Assembly (NCBI RefSeq): GCF_000719555.1
Contig: NZ_JOGX01000001.1
Span: 62,001-126,000 of the forward strand
Length of the DNA: 64,000 bases
Source of the DNA: Streptomyces sp. NRRL F-5727
GTDB lineage: Bacteria > Actinomycetota > Actinomycetes > Streptomycetales > Streptomycetaceae
Direction: 5' to 3'
Shown one piece after another: positions 1-8,356 of this stretch (positions are counted from its first letter, which is position 1; each line of letters begins with the position of its first letter). A model generated the notes under the pieces. That model was not told the origin of the DNA, ran no database searches, and saw only the letters and a program-made list of their open reading frames with translations. The position numbers and the translations under genes were made by a program.

Positions 1-281
1 AGGCCAACGAGGACGCCAACAGCCGGCTGATCGAGATCCGGGACCGGACCGGCACGGCGAAGCTGCGGGTCCTCAACAGCGGTGCGCTCGCCGCCCACAA
101 CGCCATGTTCGGCGTCACGAGCGGAGAGTCGTACGGCGGAGGTGACGGCGTCATCGGCATCCGCAACGCCACCACCGTCCCGACAGCCGATCCGACGAAC
201 GGCGGCGTCCTCTACGCCGAGGGCGGCGCCCTCAAGTGGCGCGGCCCGTCGGGCACCGTGACCGAGATCGGATCGGCCTGA
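1..281 (+). CDS. Phage tail-fibre-like protein, C-terminus (partial)
   Basis: The reading frame is open from the left edge and ends at TGA 279-281, so only the last 92 or so residues are seen. They are rich in Gly, Asn and Thr, with a motif around VLNSGALAAHN and a tail ending GGALKWRGPSGTVTEIGSA. Tails of this kind (GALKWRG-SGTVT) are, from family knowledge, typical of actinobacterial phage tail-fibre or hyaluronidase-like proteins and of the copies stranded in Streptomyces chromosomes. The next gene starts 2 bases downstream, so the two are probably co-transcribed. The function is inferred from the tail only, and the catalytic part, if any, lies outside the window. Confidence 0.5.
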   Translation, partial: ANEDANSRLIEIRDRTGTAKLRVLNSGALAAHNAMFGVTSGESYGGGDGVIGIRNATTVPTADPTNGGVLYAEGGALKWRGPSGTVTEIGSA

Positions 282-283
282 CC

Positions 284-439
284 ATGGAACTCACCCCTGA
301 GCAGCTCGTGTCGGAGTTCCAGGACGCCGTCATGGAGCTGTACTTCGCCCGCAAGCGCATCGCCCTCCTGGAAGCCGAGAACGCGGCGCTGCGCGAGCAC
401 CTGGCCCGCACCGGGCAGACCTCCCGCGCGGAGGACTGA
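284..439 (+). CDS. Small coiled-coil protein (51 aa)
   Basis: This 51-residue acidic protein starts at ATG 284, two bases after the previous stop. It is almost one continuous amphipathic helix: the heptad-like stretch from about residue 12 to 40 (YFARKRIALLEAENAALREH) has Leu/Ile at a/d positions, as in a leucine zipper. Small helical proteins of this sort commonly follow tail-fibre-like genes in Streptomyces. It may help fold or trimerise the fibre, but that is inference. A longer frame opens at 236 but would overlap the preceding gene, so the ATG at 284 is preferred. Confidence 0.55.
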   Translation: MELTPEQLVSEFQDAVMELYFARKRIALLEAENAALREHLARTGQTSRAED

Positions 440-488
440 GGAAGGTTTCAGGCCCGTCGGCAGACGGCCGCCCAGCCGGTGAGGCCGG

Positions 489-534
489 CCCGGCCGCGCA
501 CAGCCCTCCCCCGAGGGAGCTGCGTGCGGCCGGG
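489..534. terminator. GC-rich stem-loop
   Basis: CCCGGCCGC at 489-497 pairs with GCGGCCGGG at 526-534, and pairing continues inward with two mismatches around a CCTCCCCCGAGGG hairpin. It lies 50 bases after the small coiled-coil gene and probably ends that transcript. The rest of 440-682 shows no gene. Confidence 0.45.
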
Positions 535-682
535 CTGCTGGGGCCGGCCTGCTGGGTGCCGGCACCTTGAAGCCGGGCCGCTGGGGCCGGGCCGTCGGGC
601 AGAGACTGGCCCGGGGCCGGGGCGCCGTTCCACGCTTTCGTCACCGCTTAACCCACCGGTCCGGCGGCGCTATGCTCCGGCG

Positions 683-1678
683 GTGATCGAGATACGGCTG
701 GGCGCCGACGACCTTGCCCGCATCCGCTTCGCCCGGTCGCCGCTCGAGGAGCTGATCCACAGCGTCCCCGTGTTGGCGGGAACCCGCAGCTCGGTCGTGC
801 ACCGGCCGTGGGTGTCCATGGCGCTGCCCCGGGTGGCCGGGCTGGACCTGGACGTGCTGCTCGCGCTCGCCCGCGGGCCGCGCTTCCTGCCCGACTTCCT
901 CGCCCCGCCGCCGGACCGGCTCACCGGGGCGCTCACCGACGAACTCGACGCGATCGAGGCGACGGCGCCGGAGGAGGTCGTACGCTCGCTCGACGAGCTG
1001 CGGGCCGACCGCGGCGGCCTGCTGCCCCCGGAGCTCCGGCCGCTGTACGAGCGTCCCGCACGCGAACTCGGGCGGCTGACGGCGACCATGCGGGCGTACT
1101 GGGCGGCCGCCGTCGAGCCCGTCTGGCCCCGGCTGCGCGCCCTGCACGACGCCGATCTGGAGCACCGGTCACAGCAGCTGACGAAGGGCGGCCTGGCCGC
1201 CGTCTTCGCGGACCTGCACCAGGAGGCGGAGTTCGCCAACGGACTGCTGCGCATCGACAAGCCCCTGCACACGGCGACCCGCGACGCGTGCGGGACGGGG
1301 CTGGTGCTGGTGCCGTGCTCCTTCGCCTGGCCGAAACTGCTGGTGCTGCACAACGAGCCGTACCAGCCCACCCTCACGTACTCGCCCCGTGGCATCGGCA
1401 CCCTGTGGGAGGGCACGCCGCAGTCCGACCGCGAGCCCCTGGGCGAACTGCTCGGCCGCAACCGGGCGGCGCTCCTCGCGCACCTGGACCTGCCGGTGTC
1501 GACGAGCCAGCTGGCCGCGTACCTCGGGGTGAGCGCGGCCGCCGTCAGCCAGCATCTGGCGGTGCTGCGCCGCACCCGCCTGGTCACCTCCCGCCGCTCG
1601 GGACGCTGGGTCCTCCACCGGCGTACCCCCCTGGCCTCCGAACTGCTGGCGGCGTCGGAGGCGCCGGGCTCGGCCTGA
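683..1678 (+). CDS. ArsR-type winged-helix regulator with DUF5937-like N-terminus
   Basis: This 331-residue protein starts at GTG 683 (VIEIRLGADD). The first ~240 residues match the DUF5937-like region seen in actinobacterial ArsR-family regulators, starting with the typical IRFARSPLEE segment. Residues ~270-325 form a winged helix-turn-helix (STSQLAAYLGVSAAAVSQHL, then a wing with RRSGRWVLHRR). No Cys/His metal site like that of classical ArsR sensors is visible in the HTH, so the effector is probably not a metal. The frame is open back to 479, but that extension has no coding character. The target is unknown; the gene stands alone, convergent to the LysR gene. Confidence 0.8.
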   Translation: MIEIRLGADDLARIRFARSPLEELIHSVPVLAGTRSSVVHRPWVSMALPRVAGLDLDVLLALARGPRFLPDFLAPPPDRLTGALTDELDAIEATAPEEVVRSLDELRADRGGLLPPELRPLYERPARELGRLTATMRAYWAAAVEPVWPRLRALHDADLEHRSQQLTKGGLAAVFADLHQEAEFANGLLRIDKPLHTATRDACGTGLVLVPCSFAWPKLLVLHNEPYQPTLTYSPRGIGTLWEGTPQSDREPLGELLGRNRAALLAHLDLPVSTSQLAAYLGVSAAAVSQHLAVLRRTRLVTSRRSGRWVLHRRTPLASELLAASEAPGSA

Positions 1679-1726
1679 CCACGCATCTGCCCTCCGGGGC
1701 CGCGTGCTGCACCACCGCGTCGGGCG

Positions 1727-2608
1727 TCAACTGCCGCTCACGCGCCGCACGACGGCCGCCAGCAGCTCGTCCAGGGCCGGCGTCGGCGTCTGGCGGCGAG
1801 GCCAGGCCAGTACCACCCGGCTCGGTAGGATCCCGCGGACAGGGCGGAACACGACGCCCGGGTGGGAGTAGAAGCGCGCCGCCGACGCCGGCGCCAGGGC
1901 GACGCAGCCGCCTGCGACCGCTCCGAGCCACTCGTCGGGTCGGCTGGTGACGGCGCCGACCCGGACGGGGTGTCCGTCCCGTTCCTCGACGGCCAGCCAG
2001 TGTTCCCGCCAGGCTCCGGTCTCCCCGTCGGCCGCGACGAACGGCTCGTTCACCAAGTCCTTGAAATCCACCGTCCGGCTCTCCGCCAGCGGATGCGAGG
2101 CCGGCAGCAACACGCCGCGTTCCTCCGTGAACAACTCCCGCACCGCCCACCGCTTCTGGCCCGGGAACGGCAGGCGCACCACTGCCGCGTCCACCTCGTC
2201 CCGGGCCAGCCCGCCGCTCGGGTCCGACCAGTCGCACTGCCGCAGTTCCACCCGCCACCCCGGCCGGGTCCGGCGGAACTCGGCGATGGCCTCGGGGACG
2301 GCACCCACCGCGCCCGCGTCCAGGAAGCCCAGGCGCAACACCCGTGCCGCCCGGCCGGTCGCCCGAACGGCCTCGTCCCAGGCATCCAGCAGCGTAGGAA
2401 CCCGAGCGGCGAGCTCCCGGCCGGCCTCGGTCAGCGCCATCCCCGTCCGCGAACGCGTGAAGAGCCGTACACCGAGATCCTCCTCCAGCCGCCGGATCCG
2501 CTTGGTCAGCGCGGGCTGCGAGACGAACAGCCTCGCCGCGGCCCCGGTCAGGCTGCCCTCCTCCGCCACGGCGACGAAGTACCGGAGCATGCGCATGTCG
2601 ACATCCAT
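1727..2608 (-). CDS. LysR-family transcriptional regulator
   Basis: At 293 residues this is the normal length for the family. The N-terminal HTH (residues ~1-60: MLRYFVAVAEEGSLTGAAAR, SQPALTKRIRRLEEDLG) is followed by the substrate-binding fold, where the small inducer normally binds. The start at ATG 2608 gives the usual MDVDMRMLRYF opening. It is divergent from the DoxX-like gene at 2669 with only 60 bases between them, the standard arrangement for a LysR regulator and its target. It therefore most likely controls that gene and itself; the inducer cannot be told. Confidence 0.9.
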   Translation of the reverse strand: MDVDMRMLRYFVAVAEEGSLTGAAARLFVSQPALTKRIRRLEEDLGVRLFTRSRTGMALTEAGRELAARVPTLLDAWDEAVRATGRAARVLRLGFLDAGAVGAVPEAIAEFRRTRPGWRVELRQCDWSDPSGGLARDEVDAAVVRLPFPGQKRWAVRELFTEERGVLLPASHPLAESRTVDFKDLVNEPFVAADGETGAWREHWLAVEERDGHPVRVGAVTSRPDEWLGAVAGGCVALAPASAARFYSHPGVVFRPVRGILPSRVVLAWPRRQTPTPALDELLAAVVRRVSGS

Positions 2609-2613
2609 GCCGC

Positions 2614-2634
2614 CAGGTTATAGAAGCAGGTATT
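2614..2634. promoter_or_regulatory. Possible LysR operator between divergent genes
   Basis: In the 60-base gap two imperfect direct repeats, CAGGTTAT (2614-2621) and CAGGTATT (2627-2634), are spaced 13 bases apart. The stretch also carries an ATA-N8-TAT dyad. It is the only AT-rich part of the gap and a plausible site for the divergent LysR protein. The motif is weak. Confidence 0.3.
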
Positions 2635-2668
2635 GGACGATGCCGAGGCGCCCGCGGACCCTGAAGGC

Positions 2669-3034
2669 ATGACCGCCACCCAGCTCACGCCGCTCGTCGT
2701 CACCCTGTTCACCGCCGCCGTCAACGTCGGCATCGCCACCGCCGACCTCGCGGGGGCACGCTTCGTGCTGGCCAACTCGGCGGAGGTGGGTGTCCCCCGA
2801 TCCTGGCTGCCCCGGCTGGCCGCCCTCAAGCTGGCCGGCGCAGCGGGCCTCCTCCTCGGCCTCTGCGACACCGCACTGCGCCCGGTCGGCGCCGCCGCGG
2901 CCCTCGGCCTCACGCTGCTCTATCTGGGCGCCGTCGGCTTCCACGTACGCGCCCGTGTGCTCCACAACCTCGCGTTCCCCTCATTCTTCCTCGCCACCGC
3001 GGCCGCCACGCTGGCCTTGACGACGTCCTCCTGA
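2669..3034 (+). CDS. DoxX-like integral membrane protein
   Basis: This 121-residue protein is predicted to cross the membrane four times (helices near residues 5-27, 43-62, 68-86 and 95-117), the size and layout of the DoxX/DoxX-like family. The start at ATG 2669 (MTATQLTPLV) is chosen because the upstream extension is hydrophilic and lies in the promoter region. In this family it commonly sits beside an NmrA-type reductase and a regulator. Here the reductase survives only as the fragment just downstream. Its biochemical role is not established. Confidence 0.75.
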   Translation: MTATQLTPLVVTLFTAAVNVGIATADLAGARFVLANSAEVGVPRSWLPRLAALKLAGAAGLLLGLCDTALRPVGAAAALGLTLLYLGAVGFHVRARVLHNLAFPSFFLATAAATLALTTSS

Positions 3035-3120
3035 CGGAGCCGGTCGAAGCTGCCGGTTCGAGAGCGTGGGGCAGGATGGCGTCATGCCACAGCAGATCTT
3101 GCCCCCGTCGGAATCGCCAC

Positions 3121-3378
3121 CCCGAACTCTCCGTCCGGCTGACCGCGCTGACGGGTACTCGGGTCCGGTACGTCGACCTGGCCACGCAGGAGCTGCGAGA
3201 GAGCCTGGTCCGCCACGCCGGGATGCCCGACTGGCTCGCCGACCACGTCACCGAGATCCAGCAACTGGCCAAGGCCCGCCCCGAACGTCCCACCGGCACG
3301 GTCGCGGACCTCCTGGGCCGCCCGCCCCGTACGCTGCACGCCTTCCTGCAGGAGCACCGGGCGGACTTCCGCCGTTGA
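3121..3378 (+). pseudogene. C-terminal remnant of an NmrA/SDR-type NAD(P)-dependent reductase
   Basis: The frame ending at 3378 encodes about 85 residues that read like the C-terminal third of NmrA-like NAD(P)H oxidoreductases (LTALTGTRVRYVDLATQEL, then GMPDWLADHVTEIQ and a closing GRPPRTLHAFLQEH). The Rossmann domain of about 190 residues is missing, and upstream lies unrelated sequence after the DoxX-like gene. The likely history is an internal deletion in a DoxX-reductase operon. A short in-frame start exists at 3076, but the product would lack the cofactor site. Confidence 0.65.
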
Positions 3379-3572
3379 CGACGAGGGCTGCCTCCGCGCC
3401 CGCCGACGGGCAGCCGACCGGCGCCGGCCGGGGGTTCGCCCCCGGCCCCGGCCTGGGGGTCGACCGCGCGCAACTCCCCCGGCGTCCGGCTGAGTACGCG
3501 TACTCAGGTGCCGCCTGCCCTGCTCCTCCATGCTGGGGCGCGAACGCCGGACCGTCTCAGGGGGACACACGT

Positions 3573-5336
3573 ATGGACCATGCCCTGCAGCTGCGCACTG
3601 CCACGCCTGGGGATCTCGACTGGATCCACGAACTGCGTCACCGGGTGTACGCGGAGGAGCTCGGTCAGCACCCGGTGGATCCCTCGGGCCGGCTGAGGGA
3701 CGGGCTCGACGGTGACAACGTGTATCTGGTGGCCGCGCGTGGCGAGACGCGGATCGGTTTCGTCAGCCTCACGCCTCCGTGGGTGGGCCGCTACTCCCTC
3801 GACAAGTACCTGACGCGCGAGGAGTTGCCGGTCCTGGCCGAGGAGGCGCCGTTCGAGATCCGCGTCCTGACCGTCGAGGAGAGGTGGCGGTCCACGGCGG
3901 CGGCGCCGCTCCTCATGTACGCGGCGCTGCGCTGGGCCGCGGCGCGGGGCGGCCGCCGGGTGGTGGCGATGGGGCGGACGGAGCTGCTGGACATGTACCT
4001 CGCCGCCGGGCTGCGGCCGGTGGGGCGCACGATCCGCGCGGGCGCGGTGTCGTTCGAGGTACTCAGCGGTTCCGTGGCCGAGCTGACGAGGACGGTCGCG
4101 GAGCGCCACGGCCGGACCCTGGAGCGGTTGCGGACGGGCCTCGACTGGCGGCTCGACGTGCCCTTCGCTCCGCGTGCGGACGGCTGTGAGCACGGCGGGG
4201 CGTTCTTCTCCGCGATCGGCACCGACTTCCGGACGCTGACCCGACGTCACGAGGTGGTGGCGGCGGACGTGCTGGACGCCTGGTTCCCGCCGTCCCCCGA
4301 GGTCCGCGCGGTCCTCGCGGAGGATCCGGGGTGGGCCGCCCGGACCTCGCCGCCGACGGGCGCGGAGGGACTGCTCGCGGAGATCGCTCGGGTCCGCGGG
4401 CTGCCGGTGGAGTCGCTGGTCGTCGGGGCGGGCTCGTCCGATCTGATCTTCCGGGCGTTCGGCCGGTGGCTGACGCCGGGAAGCCGGGTGCTGCTGCTCG
4501 ATCCCAGCTATGGGGAGTACGCGCACGTCACCGAGCGGGTGGTCGGCTGCCGGGTCGACCGGCTCCAGCTGAGCCGGGAGGACGGCTGGCTGCTCGACCC
4601 GGCCCGGCTCGCCGCCGCGACGGGTGACGGACGGTACGACCTCGTGGTGGTGGTCAACCCGAACAACCCGACCGGCCGTCACGCCCCGGCCGACGCGCTG
4701 CGCGCCGTGATCGACGCCTCGCCCCAGCGCACGCGGTGGTGGATCGACGAGGCGTACCTGGGCTACGTCGATCCGGCGGACTCGCTCGCGCAGCTCGCGT
4801 CGGTGGACGCGCGGGTCGTGGTCTGCACGTCGCTGTCCAAGATGTACGCGCTGTCGGGGATGCGGGCCGCGTACCTGGTGACCGGTCCGGAGACGGCGAG
4901 GGAGCTGCGGCGTTGGACGCCCCCGTGGCCGGTGAGCCTGCCGGCCCAGCTGGCTGCCGTCGCGGCGCTGCGCGATCCCGCGTACTACGCCGAGTGCTGG
5001 GCCCGCACGCACGAGCTGCGCCGCGAACTGGCCGACGTCCTCCGGAACCTGGACGGTTTCTCCTCGGTCGACGAGGGGGCGGCGAACTTCCTCACGGTGA
5101 CGCTGCCGCCGGTCGGGCCGAGCGCGGCGGAGCTGGTGCGCGCGTGCCGGGAGCACGACGTGTTCCTGCGTGACCTGTCGCCGATGTCCCCGGCGTACGA
5201 GGGGCGGACCGTCCGGATCGCCGTCCGCGACACGAGGGAGAACGCGAGGATCGTGGCCGCGTGCCGGAGCGCCCTGGAAGCTCTGCGCGCGCCCGCCGCG
5301 ATGGTGTCGGGCGCGCCGGGTCGGGCCTCCCGGTGA
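3573..5336 (+). CDS. GNAT-like N-acyltransferase / class I-II aminotransferase fusion
   Basis: This 587-residue protein starts at ATG 3573, preceded by AGGGGGAC. Residues ~1-200 form a GNAT-like domain whose opening (LDWIHELRHRVYAEELGQ) resembles N-acyl-amino-acid and autoinducer synthases that use acyl-ACP. Residues ~205-587 are a fold-type I PLP enzyme of the HisC type: NPNNPTGRH, the Asp-containing strand WIDEAYLGY, the Schiff-base Lys at K423 (TSLSKMYALSGMR) and a late Arg in VRIAVRD. The stop overlaps the GTG of the CdsA-like gene, so the two are translationally coupled. Inference: it makes an amino precursor or N-acylates one, for a lipid finished by the partner. The substrate is unknown. 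Confidence 0.8.
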   Translation: MDHALQLRTATPGDLDWIHELRHRVYAEELGQHPVDPSGRLRDGLDGDNVYLVAARGETRIGFVSLTPPWVGRYSLDKYLTREELPVLAEEAPFEIRVLTVEERWRSTAAAPLLMYAALRWAAARGGRRVVAMGRTELLDMYLAAGLRPVGRTIRAGAVSFEVLSGSVAELTRTVAERHGRTLERLRTGLDWRLDVPFAPRADGCEHGGAFFSAIGTDFRTLTRRHEVVAADVLDAWFPPSPEVRAVLAEDPGWAARTSPPTGAEGLLAEIARVRGLPVESLVVGAGSSDLIFRAFGRWLTPGSRVLLLDPSYGEYAHVTERVVGCRVDRLQLSREDGWLLDPARLAAATGDGRYDLVVVVNPNNPTGRHAPADALRAVIDASPQRTRWWIDEAYLGYVDPADSLAQLASVDARVVVCTSLSKMYALSGMRAAYLVTGPETARELRRWTPPWPVSLPAQLAAVAALRDPAYYAECWARTHELRRELADVLRNLDGFSSVDEGAANFLTVTLPPVGPSAAELVRACREHDVFLRDLSPMSPAYEGRTVRIAVRDTRENARIVAACRSALEALRAPAAMVSGAPGRASR

Positions 5337-6136
5337 CGACGGTCGCCGCTCTCGTGCCGTACCTCGGCGGGGCACTGGCGGTCGGTGGCGTCGCGGTGGC
5401 GGCGAGCCGGCGCCGTGAGCTGGTGGTCCGCTGGTGCGTGTGGGCGCTCGGAGTGCCCCTGGTGACGGCGGCGTTCTGGTTCGGGCCGCCGGGGATCGCG
5501 GTACTCGCGGCGGTGGTCGGTGTGGTCTCGGTGGCGGAGTTCGGAGGGCTGCTCCGGCTGGGCCCGCTGGACCGGGCAGTGCTGGGCGCGGCGGTCGTCG
5601 GGCTGGTCCTGACCGCGTGGCTCGAGCCCGGGGAAGTGCTCCGGGTGGCCGCGGTCGGGGCGCTCGCGATCGCCGCGGTGCCGTTGCTCTCGGGGGACGC
5701 GGAGCATGGGCTCCGCCGCCTGGGGGCGGGCCTGCTGGGGCTCGTGTGGCTGGGCGTCCTGGCCGGTCTCGTACCGTCCGGCGCCCTCGGCCTCGTGCTG
5801 TTCGTGGCCGTGTCGATCGCCGACATCGTCGCGTACGCGGCGGGCCGCCGTCTCGGCGGCCCCCGGCTCTCGCCGCTGTCGCCCGCCAAGCGCTGGAGCG
5901 GCACGCTGGCCGGGGCGGCGGCCGGTCTCGTCACACTGGCCGTCCTGTCCTCCCTGACCTGGCAGACCGCCGTCGCCGTGGCGGTCGGCGGTCCGCTCGG
6001 CGACCTGCTGGAGTCGATGGTCAAGCGCGGCGCCCGCGCCAAGGACGCCGCCCGGTGGCTACCCGGCTCCGGCGGCCTCCTCGACCGCATCGACTCGCTC
6101 CTCGTCGCGCTGGCGGTGTTGTTGGTGCTGGAGTGA
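5333..6136 (+). CDS. CdsA-like phosphatidate cytidylyltransferase
   Basis: This 267-residue membrane protein has about eight predicted helices. It starts at GTG 5333 inside the stop of the preceding gene (GTGA overlap). The C-terminal CDP-diacylglycerol synthase signature is nearly complete: S-x-V-K-R-x4-K-D-A, then LPGSGGLLDRID. The usual PGHGG has become PGSGG, so the signature His is Ser. The family moves CMP from CTP onto a phospholipid acid. Coupling to a GNAT/aminotransferase fusion suggests a specialised lipid rather than housekeeping CDP-DAG, and the His-to-Ser change may reflect a different acceptor. It is unlikely to be the essential cdsA. Confidence 0.8.
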   Translation: MTTVAALVPYLGGALAVGGVAVAASRRRELVVRWCVWALGVPLVTAAFWFGPPGIAVLAAVVGVVSVAEFGGLLRLGPLDRAVLGAAVVGLVLTAWLEPGEVLRVAAVGALAIAAVPLLSGDAEHGLRRLGAGLLGLVWLGVLAGLVPSGALGLVLFVAVSIADIVAYAAGRRLGGPRLSPLSPAKRWSGTLAGAAAGLVTLAVLSSLTWQTAVAVAVGGPLGDLLESMVKRGARAKDAARWLPGSGGLLDRIDSLLVALAVLLVLE

Positions 6137-6265
6137 GCCGGGGGGTGTCGTGGTCGACCGGCCAGTCGTGTCTCCTCGTCGAGTCCGCTGTGCGGGCAAC
6201 TTCCTCACGTTCTGGTGAAGGTGACGGGCCTGTTCTCGGCTGCGGGCCGAAGGCACAATGACCAC

Positions 6266-6649
6266 GTGGATGGACAGGAATCGGTTCGGCGGGCGGACAT
6301 CGACCGGATCATCGAGCCGTTGAAGGCGAACATGCCCGAGGCCGGGGACCTCGGCTTCGAGGCGATCAAGCAGCTGGGCAACCCGGTCCCGCTCCTCGTG
6401 CAGAACGGCGGCAAGGACCACCTGCAGCTATGGCTCGAACCGTTCGGCCAGGACTACTGGCTGGAGCCCGGGGAATCCGTCTACGTCACCTCGTACGGGA
6501 CATGGAACGATCACCCGTTCGAGACGATCCGCGAGACCGACTGCCTCACCGTCTGGGCCACGTCCTGGTTCGCGACCGTCTCCGACCTCGACGGCAACGA
6601 GTTTCCCCCGGGCCGCGGGGAGGGTGCCTCACGGCCGTCCCCTGAGTGA
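6266..6649 (+). CDS. Hypothetical protein (127 aa)
   Basis: The protein starts at GTG 6266 (VDGQESVRRADIDR). It is acidic and rich in Trp and aromatic residues, with a helical start and then a run of short strands (HLQLWLEPFGQDYWLEPGES, TVWATSWFATVSDLDGNEF). There is no signal peptide or membrane helix. The strand pattern with an EPFG/EPGESV repeat could be a cupin-like barrel, but no metal-ligand set is obvious. A GTG at 6215 would add 17 residues with no coding character. I do not recognise the family. Confidence 0.6.
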   Translation: MDGQESVRRADIDRIIEPLKANMPEAGDLGFEAIKQLGNPVPLLVQNGGKDHLQLWLEPFGQDYWLEPGESVYVTSYGTWNDHPFETIRETDCLTVWATSWFATVSDLDGNEFPPGRGEGASRPSPE

Positions 6650-6814
6650 TCTTGCACCGGCATGGTGCCGGCGGCGTCGCGGCCGGATTCGGCGGCGCCG
6701 CCGGCACTCCGGGCGGATCCTGCGGTGAAGATGCATACAGCCCGCCGAACGGTGAGCCACAGCGGTTTCATCGTCTCGTGACGCTCTGGCCTCGGATCCT
6801 CACGCCGCCCGCCA

Positions 6815-7603
6815 TCATCGGCGGCGCTGCTCCGGCGCCGCCGGGGCGACGTCGTCCTCGGACCGCAGCATCTCGCGGGCAGCGTTGAAGAGCTTGGTCA
6901 TCTTGCTGTCGACCTCGCGCTGATGCGCACGCATGCCTTCGACGATGCGCTGTGTGGGCTTCGTGGGCGGCTCGCTCAGCCGACGAACGTGCTCTCCGGA
7001 GAGACCTTCCACAGCCGACAGCGCCTGCCTCCGTGCCGTCCGGCTCGAACTCTCGTCGTCGAGCACTCTCATGGCTGCCCGGGCTTCGTGTCGGACCGCA
7101 TCGTCTTCACTGTTGCAGAGGCGCTTCAGCGCGACCCGGCCACCGGCGAGCGGGCCCCAACGCATCGCGCCCAGGCAGGCCTTCTTTGTCGCCCTGGTCA
7201 CCTCGGACGCCGCATCCGCAACCTTCGCGGGGGCGACCAGTCGGATCTCCGCTTCCCGCAAGACCATCTCTCTGGAGGCGGCATCCACGCGAGCGCGCCG
7301 GCTCTCGGCGTCATCGTCGCTCCGATACATCCCCTCACAAACCGCCGTCAATTCGCGGGCGCTCCGGACGAACTCGGCAATCTGCGCCTGCCGTACGTTC
7401 CACAAGGCAGCCACCCGCTGCGCCTCGGCCGCGATCCGGGCGGCCTCCCGGGCCGCCGCCGCCTGGTCCCGGCCGCCGTTCGCCTGGATCCTGGCGCCGA
7501 TGACGCTGCCCAGGAGGCCGCCGAGGATGGCGACGGCGGCGACCAAGGCGGCGAAGACATCGGGGTTGTCCTCGAAGTACTGTCTGAACGCGGTCACCTG
7601 CAC
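6815..7603 (-). CDS. Membrane-anchored helical protein of unknown function (262 aa)
   Basis: Residues ~15-40 form one hydrophobic helix (FAALVAAVAILGGLLGSVIG), followed by a long Ala/Arg/Glu-rich helical region to about 110 that is probably a coiled coil. The remaining ~150 residues are charged and helical and end in an REMLRSEDDVAPAAP tail. The topology is most likely a short outside segment, one helix and a large cytoplasmic part. A broken copy of the same tail lies directly upstream (7605-7900), so the family was duplicated here. The function is unknown. Confidence 0.65.
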   Translation of the reverse strand: MQVTAFRQYFEDNPDVFAALVAAVAILGGLLGSVIGARIQANGGRDQAAAAREAARIAAEAQRVAALWNVRQAQIAEFVRSARELTAVCEGMYRSDDDAESRRARVDAASREMVLREAEIRLVAPAKVADAASEVTRATKKACLGAMRWGPLAGGRVALKRLCNSEDDAVRHEARAAMRVLDDESSSRTARRQALSAVEGLSGEHVRRLSEPPTKPTQRIVEGMRAHQREVDSKMTKLFNAAREMLRSEDDVAPAAPEQRRR

Positions 7604-7604
7604 A

Positions 7605-7900
7605 TCATGCCGAATCGGCTTGCCCCGCGGCGGAGTTAAGCCGCCCCCAGCGATGCCGCTGCGGGCTCGACGGGGCTACGTCGTCCTCGGACCTCGGCAT
7701 CTCGCGGGCGCCCCGGACGAGCACACTCATCCTCCCGTCGATGTCTCGCCTGGCCCTCGCCTGCCCGCGCCATGATGTCGTAGACGTCGGTGTACAGCAT
7801 CCGATTGCCTGCCCTAGCACAGGGGCCGAACAACTCCTGGCCTTCACCGCCATCGCCTGCACCCTCATCTGCCACCCCGCCTGAAGGCGTGGCCTTCGGC
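7605..7900 (-). pseudogene. Frameshifted partial copy of the 6815-7603 gene
   Basis: On the minus strand one frame reads NRMLYTDVYDIMARAGEGQA. It continues in another frame as RDIDGRMSVLVRGAREMPRS then EDDVAPSSP, which matches the tail of the neighbour (MTKLFNAAREMLRSEDDVA). A frameshift near 7750-7770 separates the halves and no N-terminal helix remains. At DNA level the tails also match (the 14-mer ACGTCGTCCTCGGA plus the following CATCTCGCGGGC). It is a decayed tandem duplicate. Confidence 0.55.
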
Positions 7901-8356
7901 CTGCGCGACGGCCGCGGCAACATGGTGCAGGTGAACGATTCGTCTGAGCGCGGAAGGCCGCCGGGTCGTACGCCGCAGGCGATGGCCGTCCTGGCGGTCG
8001 CCCGAAGCGGTGAGCCGCGACGCGGTGTCGAGGCGCTGCGCCGGTACGAGGGGCGCGAGCGCGACCGGTCGGCAGGGGTGCGCGGCGGTGCGGTGCAGGG
8101 TGCTCGCCCCTGGAGGCCGCGAGCGACGCTTCGAGAGGTGGGGAGCCGCGCCATGGGCGGCCCCCGCCGTCGGCGTCTCCGTCCCCGATCACGGCAACGG
8201 CCGCCCGTCGGCCGACCTCACGCCGCAGGCGGCCCTGGCGGGCGCAGCCGACCGGGCGATCGACGCGCAGCTCGCAGGGCTGCTGGACCGGCACAGAGTG
8301 TGAGGGGGCACCGGTCGCCGACCGTGGCGGCACCCCGCCCGCCCTTCCTTCACACC
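7901..8356. other. Degenerate stretch with one coding-like remnant (8130-8303, +)
   Basis: There is no intact gene between the broken duplicate and the lyase promoter. The plus-strand frame ending at TGA 8301-8303 has strong G/C bias at third positions for its last ~45 codons (VGVSVPDHGNGRPSADLTPQ, then AALAGAADRAIDAQLAGLLD). This looks like the C-terminus of a lost gene. No family is recognised and no start or ribosome site supports expression. Confidence 0.35.

Noticed and set aside
479..682. N-terminal extension of the ArsR-type gene
   Set aside because: Pro/Arg/Gly-rich translation across a hairpin with no family match; GTG 683 starts the recognisable domain.
8010..8303. 97-aa plus-strand gene
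   Set aside because: Only its last ~45 codons look coding and no start or family is evident; kept as a remnant.
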